DNA of 62,209 nt from an uncultured Oscillospiraceae bacterium (GCA_947626495.1 CANQSJ010000011.1:1-62209); one strand, 5' to 3'; counted from the first letter of the stretch, positions 44,429 through 53,738 are shown. The notes: generated from the letters alone by a model not told the origin. Made by a program: numbers and translations.

Positions 44429-45772
44429 ATGGAACGGATCAAACCCCGGACCCTGTCCGGGTTTATGGAACTGCTGCCCGGGCCCCAGGCCCAGATGGAC
44501 GCGGTGCTGGACGTGCTGCGCCGCACCTACCAGCTTTACGGCTTCACCGCCATCGACACCCCCGCCATTGAATCGGCCCAGATCCTGCTGGCCAAGGGCG
44601 GCGGCGAGACGGAAAAACAGATCTATCGCTTCACCAAGGGGGACAGCGATCTGGCGCTGCGCTTTGATCTGACGGTCCCTCTGGCCAAGTATGTGGCCAT
44701 GAATTACGGCCAGCTGGCCTTCCCCTTCCGCCGGTATCAGATCGGCAAGGTCTATCGGGGGGAGCGGGCCCAGCGGGGCCGGTTCCGGGAGTTTTACCAG
44801 GCCGACATCGACGTGATCGGCGACGGGACCCTGGACGTGGCCAACGACGCGGAGATGCCCGCCATCATCTGCCAGGCCCTGCGGAATCTGGGCATCGAGC
44901 GGTTTTGCATCCGCATGAACAACCGCAAGGTGCTCAACGGCCTGTTCGCCCTGCTGGGCGTGGGGGAGCAGGCGGCCGCCGTGATGGGCGCGGTGGACAA
45001 GCTGGAGAAGATCGGCCGGGAGAAGGTGGCCGCCATCCTGACGGAGCTGGGCATGACGCCGGAGAAGGCGGATCAGCTTCTGGACATCCTGGACAGCGCC
45101 GACCCCATGACCACCCTGGAGGCGCTTACCGGGAAAAACGAGGCCCTGGATGCGGGGCTTGCCGAGCTGCGCGCCGTGACGGCGCTGCTGCCGGGACTGG
45201 GCGTGCCCGACGACAAGTGGCGGGTGGACCTGACCATCGCCCGGGGGCTGGACTACTATACCGGCACGGTGTATGAGACCCAGCTTCTGGACCACCCGGA
45301 GGTGGGAAGCGTCTGCTCCGGCGGCCGGTACGACGACCTGGCCGGGTATTATACCGACAAAAAGCTGCCCGGGGTGGGTCTGTCCATCGGCGTGACCCGG
45401 CTTTTCTACATCCTGCAGGAGCAGGGGCTGCTCAATCCCGGGCTGCCCACCGCCCCCTGCGACGTGCTGGTGATCCCCCTGGAGGAGGAGCTGGATTACG
45501 CCGTCCGCTGCGCCGCGGCGCTGCGGGAGGAAGGAATCCGCACCCAGATCTACACCGAGAAGAAAAAGACAAAGGCGAAGTTCGCCTACGCGGACAAGCT
45601 GGCGGTCCCCTACGCCCTGGTGCTGGGGGAGAGCGAGCGGGAGGCCGGGACCGTGGGGCTGAAGGACCTGCGCTCCGGCGGCCAGGTGACCGTGTCCTGC
45701 CGGGAGGCGGCCGCCATGATCCGGGAGAATTTGAAGGAGCCGGTCAAACCGGTGAAGGAGAAAGAAACATGA
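44429..45772 (+). CDS. hisS: Histidyl-tRNA synthetase
   Basis: A 447-residue class II synthetase. Motif 2 region: YRGERAQRGRFREFYQADID. His-binding motif: RGLDYYTGTVYET. Motif 3: GVGLSIGVTRLFYIL. The C-terminal anticodon-binding domain has DVLVIPLEEELDYAVRCAAA. Starts after GGAGAGAACCT. It overlaps aspS by 4 nt, the common hisS-aspS pair in Firmicutes. No T-box leader is present in the 54-nt gap after mgsA. Confidence 0.96.
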   Translation: MERIKPRTLSGFMELLPGPQAQMDAVLDVLRRTYQLYGFTAIDTPAIESAQILLAKGGGETEKQIYRFTKGDSDLALRFDLTVPLAKYVAMNYGQLAFPFRRYQIGKVYRGERAQRGRFREFYQADIDVIGDGTLDVANDAEMPAIICQALRNLGIERFCIRMNNRKVLNGLFALLGVGEQAAAVMGAVDKLEKIGREKVAAILTELGMTPEKADQLLDILDSADPMTTLEALTGKNEALDAGLAELRAVTALLPGLGVPDDKWRVDLTIARGLDYYTGTVYETQLLDHPEVGSVCSGGRYDDLAGYYTDKKLPGVGLSIGVTRLFYILQEQGLLNPGLPTAPCDVLVIPLEEELDYAVRCAAALREEGIRTQIYTEKKKTKAKFAYADKLAVPYALVLGESEREAGTVGLKDLRSGGQVTVSCREAAAMIRENLKEPVKPVKEKET

Positions 45773-47547
45773 CACAAATGCGCACCCATACCTGCAACGA
45801 GCTGCGGCTGGAAAACGCCGGCCAGAAGGCGACGATCGTCGGCTGGCTGGAGAATGTCCGGGTGGTGAGTTCCGCCCTGGCCTTCGCGGTGATCCGGGAC
45901 TTTTACGGCACCACCCAGGTGGTGGCCGAGACCGACGAGATGGTAAAGGCCTTCCGGGCCATCACCAAGGAGAGCACCGTCTCCGTCTCCGGCACGGTCC
46001 GGGAGCGGGACAGCAAGAACCCCAAGATCCCCACCGGCGACATCGAGATCGTGCCCGAGACGGTCCAGGTGCTGGGCCGCTGCCACTATAACGAGCTGCC
46101 CTTTGAGATCAACCGCAGCCGGGAGGCCGACGAGGCCATCCGCCTGAAATACCGGTATCTGGACCTGCGCAATCCGGCGGTGAAAAAGAACATCATCCTG
46201 CGCTGCAACGTGGTGGCGGCGCTGCGCAACGCCATGATCGCCCACGGTTTCCTGGAGATCACCACCCCCATCCTCACGGCCTCCAGCCCGGAGGGCGCCC
46301 GGGATTACCTGGTGCCGGCCCGGAAGCACCCGGGCAAGTTCTATGCCCTGCCCCAGGCCCCCCAGCAGTTCAAGCAGCTGCTCATGACCTCCGGCTTCGA
46401 CCGGTACTTCCAGATTGCCCCCTGCTTCCGGGACGAGGACGCCCGGGGCGACCGGTCCCCCGGCGAGTTCTATCAGCTGGACATGGAGATGGCCTTCGCC
46501 GGCCAGGAGGACGTGTTCGCCGTCATCGAGGACGTGCTGCCCCCCATCTTCGCCCAGTACGGCACCTACGACATCGCCTCCCAGCCCCCCTTCCGGCGCA
46601 TCCGCTACAACGACGCGCTGGAGATGTACGGCACCGACAAGCCGGATCTGCGCATCGACCTCACCGTGAAGGACATGACCGCCCTGGCGAAGCAGACCGA
46701 GGGCTTCGCCCCCTTCCAGGATGCGGCGGCGGTGAAGATCGTGCCCTGCACCGGCGCGGCGCTGACGAGAAAGCAGATCGACAAGCTGTGCGACGACGTG
46801 GCCGTCCAGGCCGGCGCCAAGCCCTACTGGGTGCGCATGGACGAGACCGGCGCCTTGGTGGGCGGCGTGGCCAAGTTCCTGGCCGGCCATGAGGACGCGC
46901 TGAAGGCCCTGGGCATGGAGCCGGGCAGCCTGGGCCTCATCGCCGCCGGGACGAAGGACGGCGCCTGCAAGACCGCGGGCGTGGCCCTGAAGATGCTGGG
47001 CGCGGCGGTGCCCGGCCATATAGACGAGAAGCGGTACGAGTTCTGCTGGATCGTGGACTTTCCCATGTTCGAGATCGGGGAGGAGTCCGGCCAGCTGGAG
47101 TTCTGCCACAACCCCTTCTCCATGCCCAACGGCGGGCTGGAGATCCTGGAAAAGGCGGAAATGGGCGAGGTGGACCCCCTGGACATCTACGCCTATCAGT
47201 ACGATCTGGTGTGCAACGGCGTGGAGCTTTCCTCCGGCGCGGTCCGCAACCACGACCCGGACATCATGGTGAAGGCCTTCGAGATGGTGGGTCTGGGGGA
47301 GGCGGACGTGAAGGCCAAGTTCCCCGCCATGTACAACGCCTTCTGCTACGGCGCGCCCCCTCACGCGGGCATCGCCCCGGGCGTGGACCGGATGGTGATG
47401 CTGCTGGCGGGCGAGCCCTCCATCCGGGAGATCATCCCCTTCCCCATGAACAAGAACGCCCAGGACGTGATGATGGGCGCCCCCTCCGCCGTGGAACAAA
47501 AGCAGCTGGACGAATTGCACATTGCGATCGTGGGAGTAGAGGAATAA
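45769..47547 (+). CDS. aspS: Aspartyl-tRNA synthetase
   Basis: A 592-residue bacterial-type AspRS with the N-terminal OB anticodon-binding fold (VGWLENVRVVSSALAFAVIR), the catalytic core with motif 2 CFRDEDARGDRSPGEFYQLD, the inserted GAD domain (about 290-420) and motif 3 GIAPGVDRMVMLLAG. Motif 2 reads RGDRSPGEF rather than the more usual RADRQPEF, a variant also known in some lineages. It may charge tRNA-Asn too if AsnRS is absent; that cannot be judged here. The repeat R2 follows it. Confidence 0.94.
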   Translation: MTQMRTHTCNELRLENAGQKATIVGWLENVRVVSSALAFAVIRDFYGTTQVVAETDEMVKAFRAITKESTVSVSGTVRERDSKNPKIPTGDIEIVPETVQVLGRCHYNELPFEINRSREADEAIRLKYRYLDLRNPAVKKNIILRCNVVAALRNAMIAHGFLEITTPILTASSPEGARDYLVPARKHPGKFYALPQAPQQFKQLLMTSGFDRYFQIAPCFRDEDARGDRSPGEFYQLDMEMAFAGQEDVFAVIEDVLPPIFAQYGTYDIASQPPFRRIRYNDALEMYGTDKPDLRIDLTVKDMTALAKQTEGFAPFQDAAAVKIVPCTGAALTRKQIDKLCDDVAVQAGAKPYWVRMDETGALVGGVAKFLAGHEDALKALGMEPGSLGLIAAGTKDGACKTAGVALKMLGAAVPGHIDEKRYEFCWIVDFPMFEIGEESGQLEFCHNPFSMPNGGLEILEKAEMGEVDPLDIYAYQYDLVCNGVELSSGAVRNHDPDIMVKAFEMVGLGEADVKAKFPAMYNAFCYGAPPHAGIAPGVDRMVMLLAGEPSIREIIPFPMNKNAQDVMMGAPSAVEQKQLDELHIAIVGVEE

Positions 47548-47582
47548 GAACCTTGCGTCGCAAGGCGCACACCGCTTTGAAA

Positions 47583-47814
47583 GCCTCCCCTGTGTAAGGG
47601 GAGGTGGCCGCCAAAGGCGGCCGGAGGGGTTGTCACGGGGTCCCCGCAGGAAACCAGCGCAGCGTTTCCCGTGGGGAGAGGAGGAACAGCGGAACGGACG
47701 AGCTCTGACACTTACGTCGGAGCGAGGGATGTGCAGCTTGTTCCGACGACAATCCCTCAGTCACCGCCTGACGGCGGTGACAGCTCCCTTTGCACAAGGG
47801 AGCCTTCCATAATG
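47583..47814 (+). repeat. MITE-like multi-hairpin repeat, copy R2 (expanded)
   Basis: The 232-bp copy between aspS and the comM-like gene has the same outer hairpins as R1 (GCCTCCCC... and ...AAGGGAGCC) in the same orientation. Its second stem is GGCCGCC/GGCGGCC and its fourth is GTCACCGCC/GGCGGTGAC. The central AGGGGTTGT...ACAATCCCT stem encloses an extra module of about 115 bp, with its own stems such as GGAAAC/GTTTCC and CGTCGGA/TCCGACG. The flank TTGCGTCGCAAGG...ACACCGCTT (about 47553-47577) resembles the left flank of R3. Together with flanks it accounts for the 305-nt gap. Confidence 0.86.
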
Positions 47815-47852
47815 TCGCCCTTCGGGCATTTGAGATGAAAAGAGGTGGCCCC

Positions 47853-49361
47853 ATGTATGCGCGCATCCGTTCCCTTGGCATCAAAGGAATAGGCGGGTAT
47901 GAGGTGGAGCTGGAGGTATCCATCTCCTCCGGACTGCCCCGGCTGGACATGGTGGGCCTGCCCGACGCCGCCGTGAAGGAGGCCGCCGACCGGGTCCGGG
48001 CCGCCATCAAGCACAACGGCTGGGACTTCCCGGTGAGCCGCGTCACGGTGAACCTGGCCCCGGCGGACACGAAAAAGGCCGGCACGGTCTACGATCTGCC
48101 GGTGCTGCTGGGCATCCTCACGGCCACGGGCCAGTGCAAAGCGCCCGGCCCGGACGATATGTTTTTCGGAGAGCTGTCCCTGACGGGACAGCTCCGGCCT
48201 GTTTCCGGGGCTCTGCCCATGGCCCTGGCGGCGGAGGCCGCGGGGGCAAAGCGGCTGTTCGTGCCCAGGGACAACGCCGCCGAGGCCGCCTTCGCCCAGG
48301 GGCTGGAGGTGTACCCGGTGGAGAACGTCCGCCAGCTGGCGGAGCATTTGGCGGGCGAGCGATCTATCTTTCCCGCCTCGCCCGGCGTCATCGACCCGGG
48401 CAGCGTGCCCGTGCCGGATTTCGCCGAGGTGAAGGGCCAGGAGAACGTGAAGCGGGCCCTGGAGGTGGCTGCCGCCGGGGGACACAACGTGCTGATGGTG
48501 GGCCCGCCGGGAGCGGGCAAATCCATGCTGGCCAAGCGCCTGCCCGGCATTCTGCCGGATATGAGCCGCCGGGAGGCCCTGCGCACCACGGCCATCTGGT
48601 CCGTGGCGGGGCTGACCACGGCGGACAGCCCCGTGGTGGTCCGCCGGCCCTTCCGGGCCCCCAACCAGACCGCCTCCCGCCAGGCCCTGTCCGGCGGGGC
48701 GGACCTGCGGCCGGGGGAGATGAGCCTGGCCCACAACGGGGTGCTGTTTCTGGACGAGCTGCCGGAGTTCCACCGGGATGTGATCGACCTTCTCCGCCAG
48801 CCCCTGGAGGAGGGGGAGGTCACCGTCTCCCGGGCCGGGGGCACGGTCACCTACCCCAGCCGGTTCATGCTGGTGTGCGCCATGAACCCCTGCCGCTGCG
48901 GCTGGTACGGACATCCCTCCGGCCGGTGCCGCTGCTCGGAGCGGTCCGTCCGGGAGTATCAGGGCAAGATCTCCGGTCCCCTGCTGGACCGGATCGACAT
49001 CATGGTGGAGGTCCCGGCTCTGGAATATGAGGAGCTGGAGGCCCGCCCCGGCGGGGAGAGCTCCGCCGCCATCAAGGAGCGGGTGGACCGGGCCCGGGCC
49101 GCCCAGCGGGAGCGCTTTCTCGGCACGGAGGTGCAGGAGAACGCCCGGATGGGCCCGGCGGAGATGGAGGCATACTGCGGTCTGGACGCCGAGGGCTCGG
49201 CGCTGATGAAGGGGGCCTACGAGGCCCTGGGCCTCACCGCCCGCAGCTATGACCGCATCCTCCGGGTGGCCCGCACCATCGCGGATCTGGACGGCGCGGA
49301 CTGCATCCGCCCCATGCACCTGGCCGAGGCCATCCAATACAGAACATTCCAACTGAAATGA
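47853..49361 (+). CDS. comM: YifB/ComM family Mg-chelatase-like AAA ATPase
   Basis: The 502-residue protein starts MYARIRSLGIKGIGGYEVEL; AGAGGTGG precedes the ATG at 47853. An N-terminal Lon-protease-like fold domain (about 1-170) is followed by an AAA module with VGPPGAGKSMLAK (Walker A), VLFLDELPEF (Walker B), a MNPCRCGWYG zinc-like segment and a helical C-terminal domain. ComM/RadA-like helicases promote branch migration in natural transformation and recombination in other bacteria. The nearby cinA gene also carries a competence-linked name, but linkage of function is only suggestive. Confidence 0.93.
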   Translation: MYARIRSLGIKGIGGYEVELEVSISSGLPRLDMVGLPDAAVKEAADRVRAAIKHNGWDFPVSRVTVNLAPADTKKAGTVYDLPVLLGILTATGQCKAPGPDDMFFGELSLTGQLRPVSGALPMALAAEAAGAKRLFVPRDNAAEAAFAQGLEVYPVENVRQLAEHLAGERSIFPASPGVIDPGSVPVPDFAEVKGQENVKRALEVAAAGGHNVLMVGPPGAGKSMLAKRLPGILPDMSRREALRTTAIWSVAGLTTADSPVVVRRPFRAPNQTASRQALSGGADLRPGEMSLAHNGVLFLDELPEFHRDVIDLLRQPLEEGEVTVSRAGGTVTYPSRFMLVCAMNPCRCGWYGHPSGRCRCSERSVREYQGKISGPLLDRIDIMVEVPALEYEELEARPGGESSAAIKERVDRARAAQRERFLGTEVQENARMGPAEMEAYCGLDAEGSALMKGAYEALGLTARSYDRILRVARTIADLDGADCIRPMHLAEAIQYRTFQLK

Positions 49362-49374
49362 GAGCATACTGTTT

Positions 49375-50574
49375 ATGACCGATATGATCCTTTTAAAGGA
49401 GGGCGAGGTGGTCCTGAAGGGCCTGAACAAGCGCTCCTTTGAGCAAAAGCTCCTCTCCAACATCCGCCGGCGCTTAAAGCGCTTCGGCCGCTTCGAGGTC
49501 ATCGCCCACCAGTCCATCATCTATGTGGAGCCCCAGAGCGGGGACTGCGACGTGGACGGGGCCTTCCAGGCCCTGCGGCAGGTGTTCGGCATCATGACCA
49601 TGACCCGGGCCGCCGCCTGCGAGAAGACGCCGGAGGCCATTCTGGCAAAGGCCAAGGAATATCTCTTCGACGAGCTGTCCGCGGCAAAGACCTTCAAGGT
49701 GGAGTCCCGCCGGGGGGACAAGAGCTTCCCCATGACCAGCGTACAGCTGAGCCAGTACGTGGGCGGGGAGCTGAACGACGCCTTCCCGAACCTCACCGCC
49801 GACATGCACAACCCGGAGTTCACCGTCCACCTGGAGGTGCGGGAGCGGGCGGCCTACGTCCACGGCGCCCCCATCGAGGCGGCCGGCGGCCTGCCCGTGG
49901 GCACCGCCGGGGCGGCGGTGACCATGCTCTCCGGGGGCATCGACAGCCCCGTGTCCACCTGGATGATGGCCAAGCGGGGCATGCGGCTGATCCCGGTGCA
50001 CTTTTTCTCCTTCCCCTACACCTCGGAGCTGGCCAAGCAGAAGGTGCTGGACCTGGCGAAGCTGCTGGTGCCCTGGTGCGGGCGGATGAACGTGCAGATC
50101 GTCCCCTTCACCCACATCCAGGAGGAGATCCGGGACAAGTGCCCGGAGGATTACTTCACCCTCATCATGCGCCGGATGATGATGCGCATCGCCTGCGCGG
50201 TGGCGCAGGACAACCGGTGCGGCGCCATCGTCACCGGGGAGAGCCTGGGCCAGGTGGCCAGCCAGACCATGGAGGCCATGGCCGCCACGGAGGACTGCGC
50301 CGACCGGCCGGTGCTGCGGCCCCTGGTGGGCATGGACAAGAAGGAGGTCATCGCCATCGCCGAGCGCATCGGCACCTTTGAGACCTCCATCCTGCCCTAC
50401 GAGGACTGCTGCACCGTGTTCACTCCCCGGCACCCCTGCACCCACCCGAAGATCAAAAAGGTCCGGGAGGCGGAGGCCGCCCTGGACGTGGACGCGCTGG
50501 TGGCGGAGGCGGTGGCCGGCATCGAATTTGTGAAGATCGGATACGGAGGAGTTAGCCATGGTGGAGAATTTTGA
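49375..50574 (+). CDS. thiI: tRNA 4-thiouridine synthase ThiI
   Basis: A 399-residue ThiI. It has an NFLD and THUMP region (about 1-165), then the PP-loop SGGIDSPVSTWMMA, which adenylates U8 of tRNA, and TGESLGQVASQTMEAM. The C-terminal rhodanese domain of E. coli ThiI is lacking, as in Bacillus, so sulfur comes from a separate cysteine desulfurase (not in the window). It ends 17 nt inside the next gene. Confidence 0.95.
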   Translation: MTDMILLKEGEVVLKGLNKRSFEQKLLSNIRRRLKRFGRFEVIAHQSIIYVEPQSGDCDVDGAFQALRQVFGIMTMTRAAACEKTPEAILAKAKEYLFDELSAAKTFKVESRRGDKSFPMTSVQLSQYVGGELNDAFPNLTADMHNPEFTVHLEVRERAAYVHGAPIEAAGGLPVGTAGAAVTMLSGGIDSPVSTWMMAKRGMRLIPVHFFSFPYTSELAKQKVLDLAKLLVPWCGRMNVQIVPFTHIQEEIRDKCPEDYFTLIMRRMMMRIACAVAQDNRCGAIVTGESLGQVASQTMEAMAATEDCADRPVLRPLVGMDKKEVIAIAERIGTFETSILPYEDCCTVFTPRHPCTHPKIKKVREAEAALDVDALVAEAVAGIEFVKIGYGGVSHGGEF

Positions 50575-51799
50575 CGCGAAGCTGAACGAATACGCCCGCC
50601 TGCTGGTGGAGATCGGCGTGAACGTGCAGCCCGGCCAGACGGTGCGGCTGCGCTCGGAGGTGGACTGCGCGCCCCTGGCCCGGAAATGCGCGGCGGCCTG
50701 CTATGACTGCGGCGCCCGAGAAGTGGTGGTGGAATGGCGGGACGACTTCATGACCCGGGAGAAGTATCTGCGGGCGGATGCGTCGGTGTTCACCGAGTAC
50801 CCCGCCTATATGAAGGAGCAGCTGGACTGGCTGCTGGCGAAGAACGCTCCCAGCCTCGCCATCATCGGCGGCGACCCGGAGCTGCTCAAGGGCGTGGACC
50901 CGGAGCGCATCCAGAGCTGGCAGCGGGTATCCGGCGAGGCCGGCCGGGCGTATTTCGACGCCATGACCGCCAGCCGCTTCCAGTGGTCCATCGGCGCCCA
51001 TCCCACCCCCGCCTGGGCGGAGAAAGCCTTCCCGGGGCTGAAGGGCGAGGCGGCCATGGACGCGCTGTGGGACGCCGTCTTCGACGTGTGCCGCATCACC
51101 GGGGACGGAAAGGCCGTGGAGCGCTGGCGGGAGCACATCGCCACGGTGGCCCGGCGCTGCGAGACGCTGAACCGCTATAACTTTAAGAGCCTCCGCTACA
51201 CCAACTCCCTGGGCACGGACCTGACCATACAGCTGCCGGAAAACCACGTCTGGCAGGGCGGCAGCGAGGCCAGCGCCGAGGGGATCGAATTCGTGGCCAA
51301 CATGCCCACGGAGGAGATCTTCACCGCGCCCCGGTGGGACGGGGTGGACGGCCGGGTATACGCGGCCCTGCCTCTGGCCATGGGCGGGAATCTGGTGAAG
51401 GATTTTTACCTGGACTTCCAGGCCGGCCGCATCGTGGGCGTGCACGCGGGCGAGGGGGAGGAGTTCCTGCGCCGGTCCGTGGACCTGGACGAGGGCTCCC
51501 ACTATCTGGGGGAGGCGGCCCTGGTGCCCTACGACAGTCCCATCCGCCGCAAGGGCATCCTGTTTTATGAGACCCTGTTCGACGAGAACGCCTCCTGCCA
51601 CCTGGCCTTCGGCTCGTCCTACCCCACCTGCGTGAAGGGCGGGGCGGATATGACGGCGGACGAGCAGAAGGCCGCGGGCCTCAACCAGTCCATCAACCAC
51701 GTGGACTTCATGGTGGGCACGGAGGATCTCTCCATCGTGGGCGTCACCCACGACGGGAAAGAGGTGCCGGTGTTTGTAGACGGCAACTTTGCCTTTTGA
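50558..51799 (+). CDS. Aminopeptidase, family M29
   Basis: A 413-residue M29-type (aminopeptidase T/S) metallopeptidase starting MVENFDAKLNEYARLLVEIG. Recognised blocks are NMPTEEIFTAPRWDGVDGRV (metal-ligand region), DEGSHYLGEAALVPYDSPI, FDENASCHLAFGSSYP and NHVDFMVGTEDLSIVG near the C-terminus, as in the family. It has no signal peptide and is probably cytoplasmic, cleaving N-terminal residues. It overlaps thiI by 17 nt. The R3 repeat follows. Confidence 0.93.
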   Translation: MVENFDAKLNEYARLLVEIGVNVQPGQTVRLRSEVDCAPLARKCAAACYDCGAREVVVEWRDDFMTREKYLRADASVFTEYPAYMKEQLDWLLAKNAPSLAIIGGDPELLKGVDPERIQSWQRVSGEAGRAYFDAMTASRFQWSIGAHPTPAWAEKAFPGLKGEAAMDALWDAVFDVCRITGDGKAVERWREHIATVARRCETLNRYNFKSLRYTNSLGTDLTIQLPENHVWQGGSEASAEGIEFVANMPTEEIFTAPRWDGVDGRVYAALPLAMGGNLVKDFYLDFQAGRIVGVHAGEGEEFLRRSVDLDEGSHYLGEAALVPYDSPIRRKGILFYETLFDENASCHLAFGSSYPTCVKGGADMTADEQKAAGLNQSINHVDFMVGTEDLSIVGVTHDGKEVPVFVDGNFAF

Positions 51800-51839
51800 G
51801 CGATCATAGGAAAGATTGCGCCGCAGGCACACCGCTTGT

Positions 51840-51980
51840 GGCTCCCTTGTGCAAAGGGAGCTGGCTCCGGCGTCAGCCGGAGACTGAGGGATTGTTACTA
51901 AGCTGGGATATCTTCCAAGACTGGTAACAACCCCTCCGAGCCGCCTCGCGGCGGCCCACCTCCCCTTGCACAGGGGAGGC
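51840..51980 (-). repeat. MITE-like multi-hairpin repeat, copy R3 (inverted)
   Basis: A 141-bp copy in inverse orientation to R1 and R2, between the M29 aminopeptidase and cinA. Stems: GGCTCCCTT/AAGGGAGC, CTCCGGC/GCCGGAG, AGGGATTGTTAC/GTAACAACCCCT, GCCGCC/GGCGGC and CCTCCCCT/AGGGGAGG. Its left flank (GATTGCGCCGCAGG...ACACCGCTT, about 51814-51836) resembles that of R2 even though the element is turned round. Confidence 0.86.
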
Positions 51981-52008
51981 TTTCAAAGATGTAGGGAGAT
52001 GATTATCT

Positions 52009-53259
52009 ATGAACTGCGAGATCCTTTGTGTGGGCACGGAGCTGCTGCTGGGAAATACCGTCAACACCAACGCCGCGGACCTCAGCGACATGCTGGCCGG
52101 GCTGGGGGTGAACGTCTACTGGCACACGGTGGTGGGGGACAATCCCCGCCGCCTGGCGGAGGCAGTGGCCATCGCGAAAAAGCGGGCCGATCTCATCATC
52201 ACCACCGGCGGGCTGGGGCCCACCTACGACGATCTGACGAAAAACGTGCTGGCGGAGTGCTTCGGCCGGAAGATGGAGTACCATCCGGAGGAGGCGGAGG
52301 CCCTCAAGGCCTGGTTCGCCAAAAACACCTCCATCCGCTATACGGACAACAACCTCCAGCAGGCCTATCTGCCGGAGCGGTGCACGGTGTTCCACAACGA
52401 CTGGGGCACCGCGCCGGGCTGCGCCTTTGAGGAGGGCGGCGTGCGCGTGATCATGCTCCCCGGCCCGCCCAACGAGTGCGTGCCCATGTTCCGCCACTGC
52501 GCGGTGCCCTACATCAAGAGCCTCTCCGACGAGATCATCTTCTCCCACCAGATCCGGGTGTTCGGCATCGGCGAGAGCGCGGTGGAGGACCGGCTGAGGG
52601 AGCGGATGCTGCGGATGCAAAATCCCACCCTGGCCACGTATGCCAAGGTGGGCGAGGTGATGCTGCGGGTCACCGCCAAGGCCGGATCGGAGGCGGAGGC
52701 GGAGACTATATGCGCCCCGGTGGTGGACATGGTGAAGGCGGAGCTGGGTCACGCCGTCTACGGCGTGGACGTGGACAGCCTGGAGGCGCTGTGCCTGGGC
52801 CTTTTGAAGGAGCGGGGCATCACCTTCGCCGCGGCGGAGAGCCTCACCGGCGGACTCATCGGCGAGCGGTTCACCGCCCTGCCGGGGGCCTCGGCGGTAT
52901 TTCGCGGCGGCGCGGTGACCTACTGCAACGAGGTGAAGGCCGCCATGCTGGGCATCGACCGGGATATGATCGAGGAAAAGGGCGCGGTGTCCTATGAGAC
53001 CGCCGCGGCCATGGCCAAAGGCGTCCGGCTGGCCGCCGGCGCGGACATCGGCCTGTCCGCCACGGGCCTGGCCGGTCCGGACGGGGACGGGGTCCATCCC
53101 GTGGGCACCGTGTTCGTGGGTCTGGCGGACGGGGAAAACGTCTGGGTCCGCCGGCTGCGCCTGGGCACCCGCCGGCAGCGGGTGCGGGCGCTGGCCGCCA
53201 ACCACGCCTTCGACATGCTCCGCCGGTACCTCCAGGGTCTGCCCATCGAGGAGCTGTGA
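52009..53259 (+). CDS. cinA: CinA family nicotinamide-nucleotide amidase / ADP-ribose pyrophosphatase
   Basis: The 416-residue protein joins a MoaB/MogA-like N-terminal COG1058 domain (MNCEILCVGTELLLGNTVNT, GGLGPTYDDLTKNVLAECFG) to a C-terminal CinA amidase domain (FAAAESLTGGLIGERFTALP, GLSATGLAGPDGDG). CinA proteins deamidate nicotinamide mononucleotide and act in pyridine-nucleotide recycling; the competence name comes from Streptococcus. It starts after GTAGGGAGATGATTATCT. No recA follows, unlike the pneumococcal locus. Confidence 0.93.
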   Translation: MNCEILCVGTELLLGNTVNTNAADLSDMLAGLGVNVYWHTVVGDNPRRLAEAVAIAKKRADLIITTGGLGPTYDDLTKNVLAECFGRKMEYHPEEAEALKAWFAKNTSIRYTDNNLQQAYLPERCTVFHNDWGTAPGCAFEEGGVRVIMLPGPPNECVPMFRHCAVPYIKSLSDEIIFSHQIRVFGIGESAVEDRLRERMLRMQNPTLATYAKVGEVMLRVTAKAGSEAEAETICAPVVDMVKAELGHAVYGVDVDSLEALCLGLLKERGITFAAAESLTGGLIGERFTALPGASAVFRGGAVTYCNEVKAAMLGIDRDMIEEKGAVSYETAAAMAKGVRLAAGADIGLSATGLAGPDGDGVHPVGTVFVGLADGENVWVRRLRLGTRRQRVRALAANHAFDMLRRYLQGLPIEEL

Positions 53260-53269
53260 GAAAACCGAG

Positions 53270-53296
53270 GACCGCCTCCCTTCCGGGGAGGCGGTC
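53270..53296 (+). terminator. Hairpin between cinA and the GNAT gene
   Basis: Perfect 11-bp arms GACCGCCTCCC/GGGAGGCGGTC with loop TTCCG, followed by TTAAAC. It is a terminator candidate for cinA, weak in T. Its stem is nearly the same as that of 53739-53771. Confidence 0.6.
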
Positions 53297-53321
53297 TTAA
53301 ACGGAGATTGGGAGGAGAAAA

Positions 53322-53723
53322 ATGACCATCCGGGAAATGACGACGTTTGACCTCGGGGTGCTTCTGGACCTGTATAACAGCGTCGGCTGGACAAATTATA
53401 CGAGGGCGCCGGAGATGCTCCGGAAGGCGTACGAGAATTCCCTGCTCACATTGGGGGCTTATGACGGCGACCAATTGGCGGGGATTATCCGCACGGTAGG
53501 CGACGGATACTCCGTGGTTTTTATCCAGGATATTCTGGTTTTCCCCGAATACCAGCGCAAAGGGATAGGGACACAGCTTTTGCGGGAGATCATGGGCCGC
53601 TTTCCGGACGTCTACCAAATGGAGCTGATGACCGATAACACGGCCAAAACGGTGTCCTTTTATCGGTCGGCCGGCTTTGTCAGGGCCGATGACATGGGCT
53701 GCTGCGCATTTATGAAAATGTAA
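53322..53723 (+). CDS. GNAT family N-acetyltransferase
   Basis: A 133-residue acetyltransferase. The acetyl-CoA loop is VFIQDILVFPEYQRKGIGTQ (QRKGIG, about 82-87) and the C-terminal strand-helix is TVSFYRSAGFVRADDMG. The substrate is unknown; small GNATs of this type modify small amines or peptides. GGGAGGAG precedes the ATG. The gene is visibly less GC-rich than its neighbours, with many A/T-ending codons (TTT, ATT, AAA, GAT), and is flanked by two nearly identical hairpins, suggesting recent acquisition. Confidence 0.9.
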   Translation: MTIREMTTFDLGVLLDLYNSVGWTNYTRAPEMLRKAYENSLLTLGAYDGDQLAGIIRTVGDGYSVVFIQDILVFPEYQRKGIGTQLLREIMGRFPDVYQMELMTDNTAKTVSFYRSAGFVRADDMGCCAFMKM

Positions 53724-53738
53724 GAATCAGACACGACA

